From Maricaulis salignorans (lineage in GTDB: Bacteria; Pseudomonadota; Alphaproteobacteria; Caulobacterales; Maricaulaceae): a DNA stretch of 64,000 bases. Made by a program: the position numbers and the translations under genes. Of the stretch, positions 33,547-42,883 are shown one piece after another (the stretch's first letter is position 1; every line of letters starts with the position of its first letter). The stretch spans positions 1 through 64,000 of the forward strand of contig NZ_FNHG01000010.1 in the NCBI RefSeq assembly GCF_900103475.1, given 5' to 3'. Below the pieces are notes generated by a model. That model was not told the DNA's origin, did not search any database, and saw only the letters and a list, made by a program, of their open reading frames with translations.

Positions 33547-34101
33547 ATGTCTCTCCCTCCGCCCCCGACAATACCGACCCTGGTCACCGAACGCCTTGTC
33601 TTGCGCGGGCACACTTCTGATGATTTCGCCGGCAGCCTGGCGCTGTGGACCGATCCCGGAGTGATCCGCTTTATCGGCGGCCGCGCCTCGAGCGAGCACG
33701 AGGTCTGGCAGCGCCTGCTGCGTTATGGCGGCATGTGGGCAATGCTGGGCTATGGCTATTGGGCGATCACCGACCGGGCCGATGGCCGATTTCTCGGCGA
33801 AGCGGGGCTGGCGGATCTGAAGCGCGAAATCACGCCGCCGCTGGATGGTGTGCCCGAAAGCGGCTGGGCGCTGCTGCCCGCCGCCCATGGGCGCGGCCTG
33901 GGCGGCGAAGCGATGCGGGCGGTGCTCGACTGGGCCGATCAAGCGCTCGACCGACCTGAGACCTGTTGCATCATCGACCCCGGCAACACGGCCTCAACAC
34001 GGCTGGCCGGCAAGCTCGGCTATCGGGCCCGCCATACGGCCAGGCTCGCGGGCAATGCGCTGACGGTCTTCTACCGGCCCCGCGAGCCCCGTGCACCCTG
34101 A
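33547..34101 (+). CDS. RimJ/RimL-type N-acetyltransferase
   Basis: Started at MSLPPPPTIPTLVTERLVLR, it has 184 residues. The TERLVLR opening, GYGYWAITDRADGRFLGEAGL, GWALLPAAHGRGLGGEAMRAVLDWA and NTASTRLAGKLGYR are the marks of the RimJ/RimL GNAT branch. It may modify an N-terminal amine of a protein or a small molecule. The substrate is not predictable. Confidence 0.88.
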   Translation: MSLPPPPTIPTLVTERLVLRGHTSDDFAGSLALWTDPGVIRFIGGRASSEHEVWQRLLRYGGMWAMLGYGYWAITDRADGRFLGEAGLADLKREITPPLDGVPESGWALLPAAHGRGLGGEAMRAVLDWADQALDRPETCCIIDPGNTASTRLAGKLGYRARHTARLAGNALTVFYRPREPRAP

Positions 34102-34317
34102 CGGCGCGTAGCCCGGCTCGCGTGCAGCCCCGCCTTGCCGTTGCGCCTGCGCGCCGCTAGCGTCGCCGCAGCTGGGGGCTGGCACCGGAATGCTGTTCAA
34201 TTCATCGCAATCGCCATTCGTGGCCTGGCGCTCGGCCGGCCAGTCAGTTGAACATGACGGCCACGGTGCGCCGACGTCGTCCGGCCGCCCCCATTCCTCC
34301 ATTGCGGGGCTGACCGC

Positions 34318-35574
34318 ATGAAGCATTACGCCAGAACACTGTTCATCGCGCTGTTCACGGGCCTGCTGAGCTTTGCCGGCTTCAACGCCCTGATCGACCC
34401 GTTCGGCGTCACCGGCGCGCCGGACATTCCCGGTCTGACGGCGCGTGATACACGGCTGTATGGCGATGGCGGACGCGTGCATGTCGGTGACCGGCTGGCG
34501 CGCGGCGGCGATGCCTCCATCCTGCTCGGCTCCTCGCGCACGGTCGACGGCTTCCCGCACGAGCCCACCGGCTGGCCCGGCGAAATTTACAATGCCGGCA
34601 TGCGCGGCACCAATATATTCGAGCTCAGCCAGGCGATGGCCCTGGCGGCGCGCAACGCGCCTTTGCGCTGCGTCGTGATCGGGCTCGATCTTGATGAGTT
34701 TGGCACCCATTCCAGGGCCAAGGCGACCTATTGGCTTTCGACGCTGAATGACGGCAATCGCGCACTTTCCATGACGCGGGTTTCGCTGTCGCCCAATACA
34801 TTCGGCGCCTCACTCCAGTCGCTGGCCGACAATCTCGGCGGCGGGTCGCCGCGCGTGCCCTGGGCCGACAGCTATCCAGCCGGAGCCCAGCGGGAGCGCT
34901 ATGAAAGCGGTGTGCGCGGGATTTACGGTTTCTATCTAGGCTATAATTTCGACGCCGGCCGCGTCGCCCTGTTTGAACGCGCGCTGGACGCCCTGACGGA
35001 AAATGGCATCCAGGTGATCGGCTTTATTCACCCGCTTCACGCCTGGCGCGAGGAAGCCCTGTTCCGCTCGGGTCGCAGCGAGACCTATTTCGAGATGCGC
35101 CAGGCGCTGACCGAGGTGTTCGACCGGCATGCCGCGGCCAGCCCCGGCAATGCCTGTGTCGAGGGCGGCGGCGCTGTATTGTGGGATTTCTCCGGCTTCC
35201 GCGACTTCGCCAGCCTGCCCGCGCCGGGGCCGGAGCAGACCGACGCCCACCCGAATTTCTACGAACCCTCTCACTACCTGCCGCATATCGGTCAGGCGAT
35301 GCTTGACAGCCTGCGCGGCGATGCGTCGACACCGGGCGTTTCTGGTGTTCGGCTGGAGCCCGGAAATCTGGCCGCCAGCGCCGGTGCCATCCGGACGCGC
35401 CGGCAGCGCTGGCTGGAAACTGAAGATGGCCAGGCCGCCACCGCCTTGTTCGACGCACTGGAGGCTGCCGGGCCCCAGGCCGAGACTGAAACGCCGCAAT
35501 TTCTCAATCGCGACGACCGGCGCAGCCTGGAAGACAAGATCAGCCGCATTGCGCCGGGCCGCGCGGAGCGTTAG
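34318..35574 (+). CDS. Membrane-anchored SGNH-hydrolase-like protein
   Basis: This 418-residue protein has an N-terminal membrane helix (about 7-25) and an exported domain. The domain begins with the block LGSSRTVDGFP (a GxSx nucleophile-type motif) and later shows YNAGMRGTNIFELSQ. The C-terminal YEPSHYLPHIGQAML contains His in the place of the catalytic DxxH site, although Asp is replaced. It resembles the SGNH-like proteins associated with polysaccharide acylation or surface attachment. The catalytic set is not clearly complete, so the function is left open. The 216 bases before it contain nothing recognisable. Confidence 0.6.
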   Translation: MKHYARTLFIALFTGLLSFAGFNALIDPFGVTGAPDIPGLTARDTRLYGDGGRVHVGDRLARGGDASILLGSSRTVDGFPHEPTGWPGEIYNAGMRGTNIFELSQAMALAARNAPLRCVVIGLDLDEFGTHSRAKATYWLSTLNDGNRALSMTRVSLSPNTFGASLQSLADNLGGGSPRVPWADSYPAGAQRERYESGVRGIYGFYLGYNFDAGRVALFERALDALTENGIQVIGFIHPLHAWREEALFRSGRSETYFEMRQALTEVFDRHAAASPGNACVEGGGAVLWDFSGFRDFASLPAPGPEQTDAHPNFYEPSHYLPHIGQAMLDSLRGDASTPGVSGVRLEPGNLAASAGAIRTRRQRWLETEDGQAATALFDALEAAGPQAETETPQFLNRDDRRSLEDKISRIAPGRAER

Positions 35575-35603
35575 GACGCGTGCCAGAAACTGAGGATTGA
35601 GCG

Positions 35604-36218
35604 ATGACTGTACATTACCACCGCGGCGATTTGCCTGCCGATGTCGATCTGGGCCCGCTGGTGGCCATCGACACGGAAACCCTGGGCCTGTCCCTGACCC
35701 GCGACGCGCTGTGCGTCGTCCAGCTCTCCAGCGGCGACGGCGATGCCCATGTCGTGCAACTGATCCGCCCCGAATATGATTGCCCCAACCTGAAAGCCCT
35801 GCTGGGTGATCCCGGCGTCGAGAAAATCCTCCACTTTGCCCGTTTCGATGTCGCCATGGTCGAGCGCAGCCTCGGTGTCACCCTGGCTCCGGTCTTCTGC
35901 ACCAAGATCGCGTCCAAGCTCTGCCGCACCTATACCGACCGCCACGGCCTGAAGGATGTGACGCGCGAACTGGTCGGCATCGACATGAACAAGCAGCAGC
36001 AAAGCTCCGACTGGGGCGCCGATGAATTGTCGAAAGCGCAGCTGGAATACGCCGCCTCCGACGTGCTTTACCTGCACCAGCTGCGCGAACGGCTGAGTGT
36101 GATGCTGGAGCGTGAAGGCCGGACGGAAATGGCGAAGGCCTGTTTCGATTTCCTGCCCATGCGTGCCAAACTCGACCTGGCGGGCTGGCCGGACACCGAC
36201 ATTTTCGCCCACGCCTGA
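35604..36218 (+). CDS. nrnC: NrnC-type 3'-5' exoribonuclease (RNase D fold)
   Basis: This 204-residue DEDDy exonuclease has Asp23/Glu25 (AIDTETLGL), Asp82 (HFARFD) and Tyr149-x3-Asp153 (YAASD). The length is near that of NrnC and much shorter than RNase D, which carries HRDC domains. NrnC enzymes degrade dinucleotides including pGpG and stand in for Orn in alphaproteobacteria, so it probably ends RNA and c-di-GMP breakdown. It lies 87 bases upstream of lptC, as in related genomes. Confidence 0.8.
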   Translation: MTVHYHRGDLPADVDLGPLVAIDTETLGLSLTRDALCVVQLSSGDGDAHVVQLIRPEYDCPNLKALLGDPGVEKILHFARFDVAMVERSLGVTLAPVFCTKIASKLCRTYTDRHGLKDVTRELVGIDMNKQQQSSDWGADELSKAQLEYAASDVLYLHQLRERLSVMLEREGRTEMAKACFDFLPMRAKLDLAGWPDTDIFAHA

Positions 36219-36305
36219 TCCGGTTTGCCTTGAAAAGGCCAGCAAAGGCTGGTCTTTGTTGCGCGGCAAGGCTGTGCCTGCCGTTTGCGAGATGATGATC
36301 TGCCG

Positions 36306-37001
36306 ATGAGTACGACCGCGACCCCCGGCCTCGAGCTGTTCCAGCCCACAATGCACGGCAATTGGGAACCCCGCCGCGCATTGACGCTGAGTGCTGCCCG
36401 GCGCCGGACGCATTTTGTACGCTGGCTGCGCTTCGTCTTCATGGCCGGCATTATTGCACTACTGGCATTGCTGGCCGTGCAATTATTCATCGGGGCATCG
36501 GGTGGCCCGGTGGTTCCGGCCGAGGCCGTGAGCACGGATGTGCGCATGGTCAATCCGCGCATTACCGGCCGCGACGAGAACCTCACCCCCTATGCGCTCA
36601 CAGCCGATGTCGCGATCCGCCGCCGCGACAATGCCAACAGCCTGACCGAGCTGGAACGGCCGCGGCTGGACTATGATTTTCTCAATACCGGAGCGAATGC
36701 GTCAGAAGTTCTGGCGCAAACCGGGACGTTTGATCCCGCCAGCCGCATTCTCGACCTGTATTCCGACGTCAATCTGAATACCGATAATGGCTATAGCTTT
36801 GCCTCCCAGCATGCCCGCATCTTCCTGCGCGAGGAACGCGTGGTCGGCGAACTGCCGGTGACCGGTTCCGGACCGGTCGGCACCATCACCGCCGAACGTT
36901 ATGAAATTCACGAAGGCGGCAATCGCGTTATTTTCGAGGGCAATGTGCGCGCGCGTATAGTACAAGCCCGGACCGCCCCCAGCGAAGGAGAGGATCAATG
37001 A
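36306..37001 (+). CDS. lptC: LPS export protein LptC
   Basis: The 231-residue protein has a cytoplasmic N-terminus, one membrane helix (about residues 43-65, FVFMAGIIALLALLAVQLF) and a periplasmic LptC/OstA-like beta domain with MVNPRITGRDENLTPYALTA and ITAERYEIHEGGNRVIFEGNVRA. LptC docks on LptB2FG and passes LPS to LptA. Its last four bases overlap the lptA start. Assignment is by context plus the domain pattern, as LptC is poorly conserved. Confidence 0.85.
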   Translation: MSTTATPGLELFQPTMHGNWEPRRALTLSAARRRTHFVRWLRFVFMAGIIALLALLAVQLFIGASGGPVVPAEAVSTDVRMVNPRITGRDENLTPYALTADVAIRRRDNANSLTELERPRLDYDFLNTGANASEVLAQTGTFDPASRILDLYSDVNLNTDNGYSFASQHARIFLREERVVGELPVTGSGPVGTITAERYEIHEGGNRVIFEGNVRARIVQARTAPSEGEDQ

Positions 37002-37540
37002 TCCGCCTGCTTGCCCGACTGACCGCCCTGTCCTGTCTCCTGCTGGCGCCGCTTGCGGCCGCCCAGGCCCAGATCGGGGATTCGTCACAACCGCTCGACA
37101 CCATCGCCGACCGAATCGAAAATCTCGACGATCAGGGCCGCACCGTCCTGACCGGTCATGTCGACATCACCCAGGGTGATCGCCGCATCATGGCAGACCG
37201 GGTCGAACTGGTCTGGACCCAGCCGGAGGATGGCAGCCGCGGCGACATCGAACGCGTTGTTGCCACCGGCCATGTCCGCTATTTCTCCCCCTTCCAGAAC
37301 GCCACCGGCGACCTGGGCGTCTATGAAATGGGCCCGGACACCATCACCCTGACGGGCGATGTCGTCATCACCCAGGGCGAGAATGTCATCACCACCACCC
37401 GCTTTGTCTCCAATCTGACATCCGGGAATTCCAATTTCGGTGAAGAAGGCAATGGCACGCCCGTGCGCGCCGTGATCTATCCGCGCCGCACCGAGCCGGC
37501 GCCCGCCACCGGTAATGGCAACGGCACTGGCGGCCGCTAG
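36998..37540 (+). CDS. lptA: LPS transport periplasmic protein LptA
   Basis: This 180-residue protein has a signal peptide (cleavage after AQA). The OstA-type beta-jellyroll repeats are visible as TIADRIENLDDQGRTVLTGHVDITQGDRRIMADRVEL and DTITLTGDVVITQGENVITTTRF. LptA bridges the inner and outer membranes for LPS. The Asn/Gly-rich tail is low complexity. It overlaps lptC and is followed by lptB. Confidence 0.93.
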   Translation: MIRLLARLTALSCLLLAPLAAAQAQIGDSSQPLDTIADRIENLDDQGRTVLTGHVDITQGDRRIMADRVELVWTQPEDGSRGDIERVVATGHVRYFSPFQNATGDLGVYEMGPDTITLTGDVVITQGENVITTTRFVSNLTSGNSNFGEEGNGTPVRAVIYPRRTEPAPATGNGNGTGGR

Positions 37541-37565
37541 AATTCCGATCGAGGGCAAGTTGAGC

Positions 37566-38327
37566 ATGGCAATGACCGAAGACTTCGCAGCGGCCCCGTC
37601 CGCTCTCAGCACGGGACTGGTCGTCGAAGCAATCGGCAAAACCTATCGCAAGCGCCCGGTCGTCAAGGGCGTCTCGCTCTCGCTGCAGCGCGGCGAAGTC
37701 GCGGGCCTGCTCGGGCCCAATGGCGCCGGCAAGACGACCTGTTTCTACATGATCACCGGCCTGGTCGATGTCGATTATGGCCGCATCCTGCTCGATGGCG
37801 AGGATATCACCCGCCTGCCCATGTATCAGCGCGCCCGGCTCGGGATCGGTTATCTGCCGCAGGAAAAGTCCATTTTCCAGGGCATGAGCGTGCGCGAGAA
37901 CATCCTCGCCGTCGCCGAAGTGGTCGAGAAGGACCGCAGCCAGCGCCATGAACTGGTTGATCAATTGCTCGAGGAATTGCGTATCTCGCATCTCGCCGAT
38001 GCGCCGGCTCCGTCCCTGTCCGGCGGCGAGCGCCGCCGTGTGGAAATCGCCCGGGCGCTGGCGACTCGCCCCTCCTTCATGCTGCTCGATGAGCCCTTTG
38101 CCGGGATTGATCCGCTGGCAATTGCAGATATCCGCGATCTGATCCGCTTCCTGAAGGATCGCGGGATCGGCATTCTGATCACCGACCACAATGTCCGCGA
38201 AACCCTTGAAATCACGGACCGTGCGACGATTATTCATGAGGGCGAAGTGCTGTTTGAAGGCTCCCCGGACGCGATCCGGGCCGATCCTGATGTGCGCCGC
38301 GTTTATCTCGGGGAAAGCTTTGCCTGA
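37566..38327 (+). CDS. lptB: LPS export ATPase LptB
   Basis: This 253-residue ABC ATPase has Walker A GPNGAGKTT (50-58), the Q-loop in GYLPQEKSIFQGMSVRENIL, the signature LSGGERRRVEIARAL and Walker B FMLLDEPFAGIDP. LptB powers LPS extraction through LptFG, which is not in this window. The N-terminus beyond MAMTEDF is slightly longer than in E. coli. It is probably cotranscribed with lptA and precedes rpoN, the conserved arrangement in proteobacteria. Confidence 0.96.
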   Translation: MAMTEDFAAAPSALSTGLVVEAIGKTYRKRPVVKGVSLSLQRGEVAGLLGPNGAGKTTCFYMITGLVDVDYGRILLDGEDITRLPMYQRARLGIGYLPQEKSIFQGMSVRENILAVAEVVEKDRSQRHELVDQLLEELRISHLADAPAPSLSGGERRRVEIARALATRPSFMLLDEPFAGIDPLAIADIRDLIRFLKDRGIGILITDHNVRETLEITDRATIIHEGEVLFEGSPDAIRADPDVRRVYLGESFA

Positions 38328-38363
38328 TTAACTTCTGTCGTAAACCACCACGCAGAGGCGTTC

Positions 38364-39881
38364 ATGGCCGGACTGATGCAAAAGCTGGAGATGCGCCAGG
38401 GTCAATCCCTGGTGATGACGCCCCAGCTACAACAAGCCATCAAGCTGTTGCAGCTCTCGAATATCGAGCTTGCCGAGTTCGTTGAGAGCGAGCTCGAGCA
38501 GAATCCCCTGCTCGAACGCGACGACCGTAGCGAAAGCACCGAATCAACACGGCAGGAAAGCGATAACGAGACGCGTGAGCTCGAATTCTCGGCCGCCAAT
38601 GGTGATGCCGCGGATGCCATCGATGCCGATTCGGACATGCTGCACGGCGAGGATTCGAAATCCGACCTGTCAGGCGTGGAAACGTCACAGGCCGGTGATT
38701 CGGTGGGCATGGGCGCCAGCACCTGGTCGTCCACCGGCAGCGCCGGCGGCTCCTTCAATGGCGAGGAATATGATGCGATCGCCAATTCCTCGCGCGATAT
38801 TTCGCTGGCTGAACACCTGCACGAACAATTGTCCACGGCGACATCGGACCCGATCGACCGCCTGATCGGGGCACACCTGATCGACCTGGCTGACGAGGAC
38901 GGCTATCTGCGCGCCGATCTCGACGAGATCGCCGACCGGCTGGGTCTGGAGCGCGCCCGGATCGAGGCCGTGCTGACGACAACGCAAACCTTCGAGCCGG
39001 CCGGTGTGATGGCGCGGGACCTGGCCGAGTGCCTGGCGCTGCAATTACAGGAAAAGAACCGTCTCGACCCGGCCATGGCGATCCTGCTCGACAATCTCGA
39101 GCGGCTGGCCAAGCATGATTACGCGACGCTCAAATCGCTGTGCGGTGTCGATGGCGAAGACCTCGACGACATGATCTCCGAAATCAAGGCGCTGACGCCC
39201 AAGCCGGGCCTCGCCTACGGCACCGAATCAACCCGCGCCGTCGAGCCCGACGTCTATATCCGCCAGGCTCCCGATGGGGGCTGGCATGTCGAGCTCAACT
39301 CGGAAACCCTGCCGCGCGTGCTGATCAACAATCGATACTATAATGAAATCAACGCGGCGGCCCGCAATGAGTCGGAGCGCAGCTTCATCACCGAGTGCAG
39401 CCAGAATGCCAGCTGGCTCGTGAAAAGCCTTGATCAGCGGGCTCGCACCATTCTCAAGGTTTCCAGCGAAATCGTGCGCCAGCAGGACCTATTCCTCGTC
39501 AATGGCGTCGCCTATTTGCGGCCGCTGAATCTGAAGACCGTGGCCGACGCAATCGGGATGCACGAATCAACCGTCAGCCGGGTGACGTCGAACAAATATG
39601 TTTCGACACCGCGCGGCATGTTCGAGTTGAAATATTTCTTTACCTCCTCGATTCCATCGGCCGGAGGCGGTGAATCCCACTCGGCAGAGGCTGTCAGGCA
39701 CAAGATCAAGCTCCTGATCCAGCAGGAAACCGCCGACGATGTCCTGTCCGACGACAAGCTTGTCGAGCTTTTGCACGATGAGGGGATTGAAATCGCCCGC
39801 CGGACTGTGGCTAAATACCGGGAGGCGTTGAATATCCCTTCTTCGGTCCAGCGCCGACGCATGTTGAAACGTGCCAGCTGA
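38364..39881 (+). CDS. rpoN: RNA polymerase sigma-54 factor
   Basis: The 505-residue factor has the Q- and L-rich region I (MQKLEMRQGQSLVMTPQLQQ, NIELAEFVESELEQNPLLE), an acidic linker (about 50-140), the core-binding domain, the HTH (MHESTVSRVTSNKYVSTPRG) and the RpoN box ARRTVAKYRE at 478-487. It directs RNA polymerase to -24/-12 promoters and needs enhancer-binding activators. The next genes, hpf and ptsN, follow the usual rpoN cluster order. Confidence 0.97.
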   Translation: MAGLMQKLEMRQGQSLVMTPQLQQAIKLLQLSNIELAEFVESELEQNPLLERDDRSESTESTRQESDNETRELEFSAANGDAADAIDADSDMLHGEDSKSDLSGVETSQAGDSVGMGASTWSSTGSAGGSFNGEEYDAIANSSRDISLAEHLHEQLSTATSDPIDRLIGAHLIDLADEDGYLRADLDEIADRLGLERARIEAVLTTTQTFEPAGVMARDLAECLALQLQEKNRLDPAMAILLDNLERLAKHDYATLKSLCGVDGEDLDDMISEIKALTPKPGLAYGTESTRAVEPDVYIRQAPDGGWHVELNSETLPRVLINNRYYNEINAAARNESERSFITECSQNASWLVKSLDQRARTILKVSSEIVRQQDLFLVNGVAYLRPLNLKTVADAIGMHESTVSRVTSNKYVSTPRGMFELKYFFTSSIPSAGGGESHSAEAVRHKIKLLIQQETADDVLSDDKLVELLHDEGIEIARRTVAKYREALNIPSSVQRRRMLKRAS

Positions 39882-39903
39882 CGACAGGACAATCCGCGCA
39901 TGA

Positions 39904-39949
39904 CGGTGGTAGTTGTGTCACGCCCCATGTGGTTGGGAAGCCACCACCG
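39904..39949 (+). promoter_or_regulatory. Hairpin in the hpf leader
   Basis: CGGTGGT (39904-39910) and ACCACCG (39943-39949) can form a stem with a 32-base loop between rpoN and hpf. No T run follows. It may be an RNA structure rather than a terminator, and its role is unknown. Confidence 0.25.
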
Positions 39950-40062
39950 ACTGAGATTGACTCCCGCTACACCCGACGACTAGGGTCCGCCCGCATTCCG
40001 GGGGGAGTTGGAAGAGTTTTTGACGCCTCACAAGCTGGTGTATGGCCAGCGGGAAGGAGCGC

Positions 40063-40671
40063 ATGCACATTCAAATCGCAAACAAGGGCATCGATGTCAG
40101 CGATAGCCTGAGAGCCAGGATCCTGGAACGGGTCGAGGACGGCGTTGCCAAGTATTTCAGCCGTCCGGGCGAAGCCTATGTGTCGATCGCACGCGAAGGC
40201 CTCGGTTTTCGCATCGACTGCTCGCTGCACCTGCCTTCGGGCATGATGCTGCAAGCCCATGACAGCGCCGACGATGCCTACAAGGCCGCCGACGGGACCA
40301 TGGACAAGCTTGAGAAGCGGCTGCGCCGCTACAAGCGCAAACTCAAAAACCATCGCCAGGGTCACAAGGCAGAGCTCCCGGCCGAATCGCTGCCGATCTT
40401 CGTCCTCAAGGGCATGCGCGATGCGTATTCAGAGGAAGCCGAGGATCATGTCGACGAATCCCTGTCCGACGCTCCGGAGCCTATTGTCATTGCCGAACAT
40501 GCCGGTGAGTTCCGGACATTGACCGTCGGAATGGCATCGCTTGAGCTCGACGCTGCCGATTCACCCTTCCTTATGTTCCGCAATGCCGCTAATGGCGGGC
40601 TGAACATTGTCTATCGGCGACCGGATGGCCATATCGGCTGGATCGACCCGGCCCGCGCAGTGCAGGCCTGA
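40063..40671 (+). CDS. hpf: Long-form ribosome hibernation promoting factor
   Basis: This 202-residue protein starts MHIQIANKGIDVSDSLRARI. The N-terminal S30AE domain (1-105, with AGSIAREGLGFRIDC-like strands and KLEKRLRRYKRKLKNH) binds the 30S decoding centre. The C-terminal domain (about 145-200, FLMFRNAANGGLNIVYRRPDGHIGWIDP) dimerises 70S ribosomes into 100S particles. It is the long HPF type. It lies between rpoN and ptsN, as in many proteobacteria. Confidence 0.95.
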   Translation: MHIQIANKGIDVSDSLRARILERVEDGVAKYFSRPGEAYVSIAREGLGFRIDCSLHLPSGMMLQAHDSADDAYKAADGTMDKLEKRLRRYKRKLKNHRQGHKAELPAESLPIFVLKGMRDAYSEEAEDHVDESLSDAPEPIVIAEHAGEFRTLTVGMASLELDAADSPFLMFRNAANGGLNIVYRRPDGHIGWIDPARAVQA

Positions 40672-40698
40672 TTGGCTTGAAATAGAGTTGTTTTTACC

Positions 40699-41163
40699 AT
40701 GGCATTAGCAGATCTGATTCCCGATGGCGGCGCTGCCGTGGATGTCGGGGCGTCCAGTCGCAAGCAAGTCTTGCAAGCCATGTCGGAAACGGCTGCGCAG
40801 GCAACCGGGCTGAATCCGCGCGTTATTTTCGAAGCTGTATTGCAGCGTGAACGCCTTGGCTCGACCGGTGTCGGCCAGGGCGTCGCGATTCCCCATGCGC
40901 GGCTGTCCGGAATCGACAAGGTCACCGGATTCTTCATGCGCCTGCGGGCACCGGTGGATTTCGAATCGATCGACGGCCAGCCCGCCGACCTGATTTTCCT
41001 GCTGCTGGCACCGGAAGATGCCGGCGCCGAACACCTCAAGGCCCTGGCCCGCGTCTCGCGCCTGCTGCGCCGGGAAGATGTCCGCCAACGCCTGCGCGCA
41101 GCACCCGATGCCGATGCCGTCTATGCGGTCCTGACCGGCGAGCCGACCAGCGACGCCGCCTGA
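40699..41163 (+). CDS. ptsN: Nitrogen-PTS EIIA component
   Basis: The 154-residue protein has the EIIA-Ntr phosphorylation site His66 in VGQGVAIPHARLSG. It also contains LIFLLLAPEDAGAEHLKALARVSRLLR, typical of PtsN. It receives phosphate from NPr/EI-Ntr and regulates potassium transport, stress responses and sigma-54-dependent processes in various bacteria. The ORF is complete and in the standard rpoN-hpf-ptsN order. Confidence 0.95.
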   Translation: MALADLIPDGGAAVDVGASSRKQVLQAMSETAAQATGLNPRVIFEAVLQRERLGSTGVGQGVAIPHARLSGIDKVTGFFMRLRAPVDFESIDGQPADLIFLLLAPEDAGAEHLKALARVSRLLRREDVRQRLRAAPDADAVYAVLTGEPTSDAA

Positions 41164-41297
41164 AAGACCGTCTGAGGCGCCAGAGCGCCTGCGACACCCA
41201 TCCGCTCTGATATGTGGCAAATCGCGGCAGGCACGCCCTGGCGCGACTTCGTGTATGCTCCGAAGCGCAGGATCAACCTGCCGCAGGAGCGCGACCC

Positions 41298-41918
41298 ATG
41301 CGAACACAGATCAATCAATTGTTCGAGAAAATCCAGTCACTGGAGGCTGAGCTCGAAGAGGAAGTGAAGGAACGCCGCCGAAGCTACGGCTACAAGCTGG
41401 AACAGGGCCGGCTCTTCATCACCCGGGAGGCGCGCGAACGCCAGGCAGCCCTGAAGCTCGGCCTGCGGCGCTATCTGATCGATAGCGGCGTGCTGACCAT
41501 CCTCACAGCCCCTTTCATCTACGCGGTGGCCATCCCCGTCTTTCTCCTTGATGTGGTCGCGAGCCTGTACCAGGCAGTGTGTTTCCGGGTGTATGGCGTC
41601 AAGCAGGTGAAACGGCGCGATTATGTCGTGTTTGACCGGCACCGCCTGCCCTATCTCAATGTGATCCAGAAGGTGAATTGCTTCTATTGCTCCTACGCCA
41701 ATGGCGTCATCGCCTATGTCCACGAAATCGCCTCGCGCACCGAGCAATACTGGTGCCCGATCAAACACGCCGAACGGCTCGCCGGCACGCACCGGCGCTA
41801 TGATGGTTTCCTCGAATACGGGGATGTCGGCGAATACCCCGACAGCCTGGAGGAACAACGCCAGCGCCTGCGCAATGAGGGCGATACCCCGCCCGGCCCG
41901 CAAGGCCCCACCGAATAG
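41298..41918 (+). CDS. Membrane protein with a CxxC motif, unknown function
   Basis: This 206-residue product starts behind AGGAG. An N-terminal coiled coil (INQLFEKIQSLEAELEEEVKERRRS) precedes a hydrophobic hairpin (about 65-95, LTILTAPFIYAVAIPVFLLDVVASLYQAVCF). A conserved-looking Cys block VNCFYCSYANGVIAY and YWCPIKHAER follows. I recognise no named family. The CFYC pair plus CPIKH could bind metal or a heme. It ends an operon, since a strong terminator follows directly. Confidence 0.65.
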   Translation: MRTQINQLFEKIQSLEAELEEEVKERRRSYGYKLEQGRLFITREARERQAALKLGLRRYLIDSGVLTILTAPFIYAVAIPVFLLDVVASLYQAVCFRVYGVKQVKRRDYVVFDRHRLPYLNVIQKVNCFYCSYANGVIAYVHEIASRTEQYWCPIKHAERLAGTHRRYDGFLEYGDVGEYPDSLEEQRQRLRNEGDTPPGPQGPTE

Positions 41919-41919
41919 A

Positions 41920-41957
41920 AACAAGGCCCCACCGGAGACGCGGTGGGGCCTTGTTTT
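41920..41957 (+). terminator. Strong intrinsic terminator
   Basis: AACAAGGCCCCACC (41920-41933) pairs with GGTGGGGCCTTGTT (41942-41955) around an 8-base loop, with a T run at the end of the stem. It starts directly after the TAG of the gene before it. Confidence 0.92.
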
Positions 41958-41982
41958 CATTCCGGACCAGACAGCCGCCACC

Positions 41983-42143
41983 CGCAAGAGCGTTGGGCCG
42001 GCCTGGCCGAAGCTCGCGCAACGAGCGCCGGAAAGGTTGAGAGGCTGGAGACGGGGTGTCCGCCTGCGCCTTCAGGCTTCGGCGGGACATCCTTCGCTCG
42101 CAAGAGCGTTGGGCCTGTCTGGACGAAGCTCGCGCAGCGAGCG
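41983..42143 (+). repeat. Duplicated 45-bp unit with an inverted repeat beside tRNA-Ala
   Basis: A 45-base unit beginning CGCAAGAGCGTTGGGCC occurs at 41983-42027 and again at 42099-42143 with about five differences. The second copy is flanked by an inverted pair CATCCTTCGCTCGC (42089-42102) and GCGAGCGAAGGATG (42137-42150), the latter touching the tRNA-Ala CCA end. The function is unknown. Confidence 0.7.
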
Positions 42144-42147
42144 AAGG

Positions 42148-42224
<77 letters not shown>

Positions 42225-42334
42225 AATATCCTTGTCGCCGCGATGGGGTGCGGCGAGAGGCGCGGAAACTAGTCCCGCTTTTCACGCGGATCAAGCCTCA
42301 ACGCAGCACCTTGCGCAGCGCCGCAGCTTGAACC

Positions 42335-42772
42335 CTACAGATCCTCGTCTTCACCCTTGGTGAATTCAGCGAAATCATCATCCTCATCATCGTCGAGCAG
42401 GACTGTATTATCGTCCTCGTCGACCGGATCCTCGCCGTCATCTTCCTCAAAACCGTCCGGAATATCGTCGCTGAGGCCGGAACCCTCATCATCATCCTCA
42501 TCATCATCGACGACGATGTCATCACCGGCTTCACCGACTTCAGGCGTATCGTCGACCTCATCCTCGAAACCGTCAGCCTCAACCACTTTGGCCTTGGCGG
42601 GCGCTTCGTCATCATCGACGGGCTCCGGCGCTACTTTCAGCCGCACGGGCACCAGTTCGGGATCGAACTCGTGAGCACACTTCGGACATCGCGCCGGGCG
42701 ACGGCCCAGATCGTAAAATTTGGCGGCGCACTTCGGACAAGTGCGCTTGGAGCCCAGTTCTTGTTTGGCCAT
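42335..42772 (-). CDS. FYDLN-acid domain protein (TIGR02300)
   Basis: This 145-residue protein begins MAKQELGSKRTCPKCAAKFYDLGRRPARCPKCAHEFDP: two CPKC pairs form a zinc ribbon around the namesake FYDLG sequence. The rest is extremely acidic (long Asp/Glu runs). The family is restricted largely to alphaproteobacteria, and its function is not defined. It is transcribed away from aroA. Confidence 0.9.
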   Translation of the reverse strand: MAKQELGSKRTCPKCAAKFYDLGRRPARCPKCAHEFDPELVPVRLKVAPEPVDDDEAPAKAKVVEADGFEDEVDDTPEVGEAGDDIVVDDDEDDDEGSGLSDDIPDGFEEDDGEDPVDEDDNTVLLDDDEDDDFAEFTKGEDEDL

Positions 42773-42883
42773 GACATCCCTTCACAACCGGTTTTGTTTT
42801 TCGGCGCGACCCGTTGCCACGATCACCGCGCTCTGTCAAAACCTGATCGCCGTCTTCTCACCCTAATCGTTGAAATTCAGTTG

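Noticed and set aside
41901-41933. CAAGGCCCCACCG occurring twice, before and inside the terminator
   Set aside because: The first copy is the coding end of the gene and the second the terminator arm. It may be chance or a local duplication, and no function follows.
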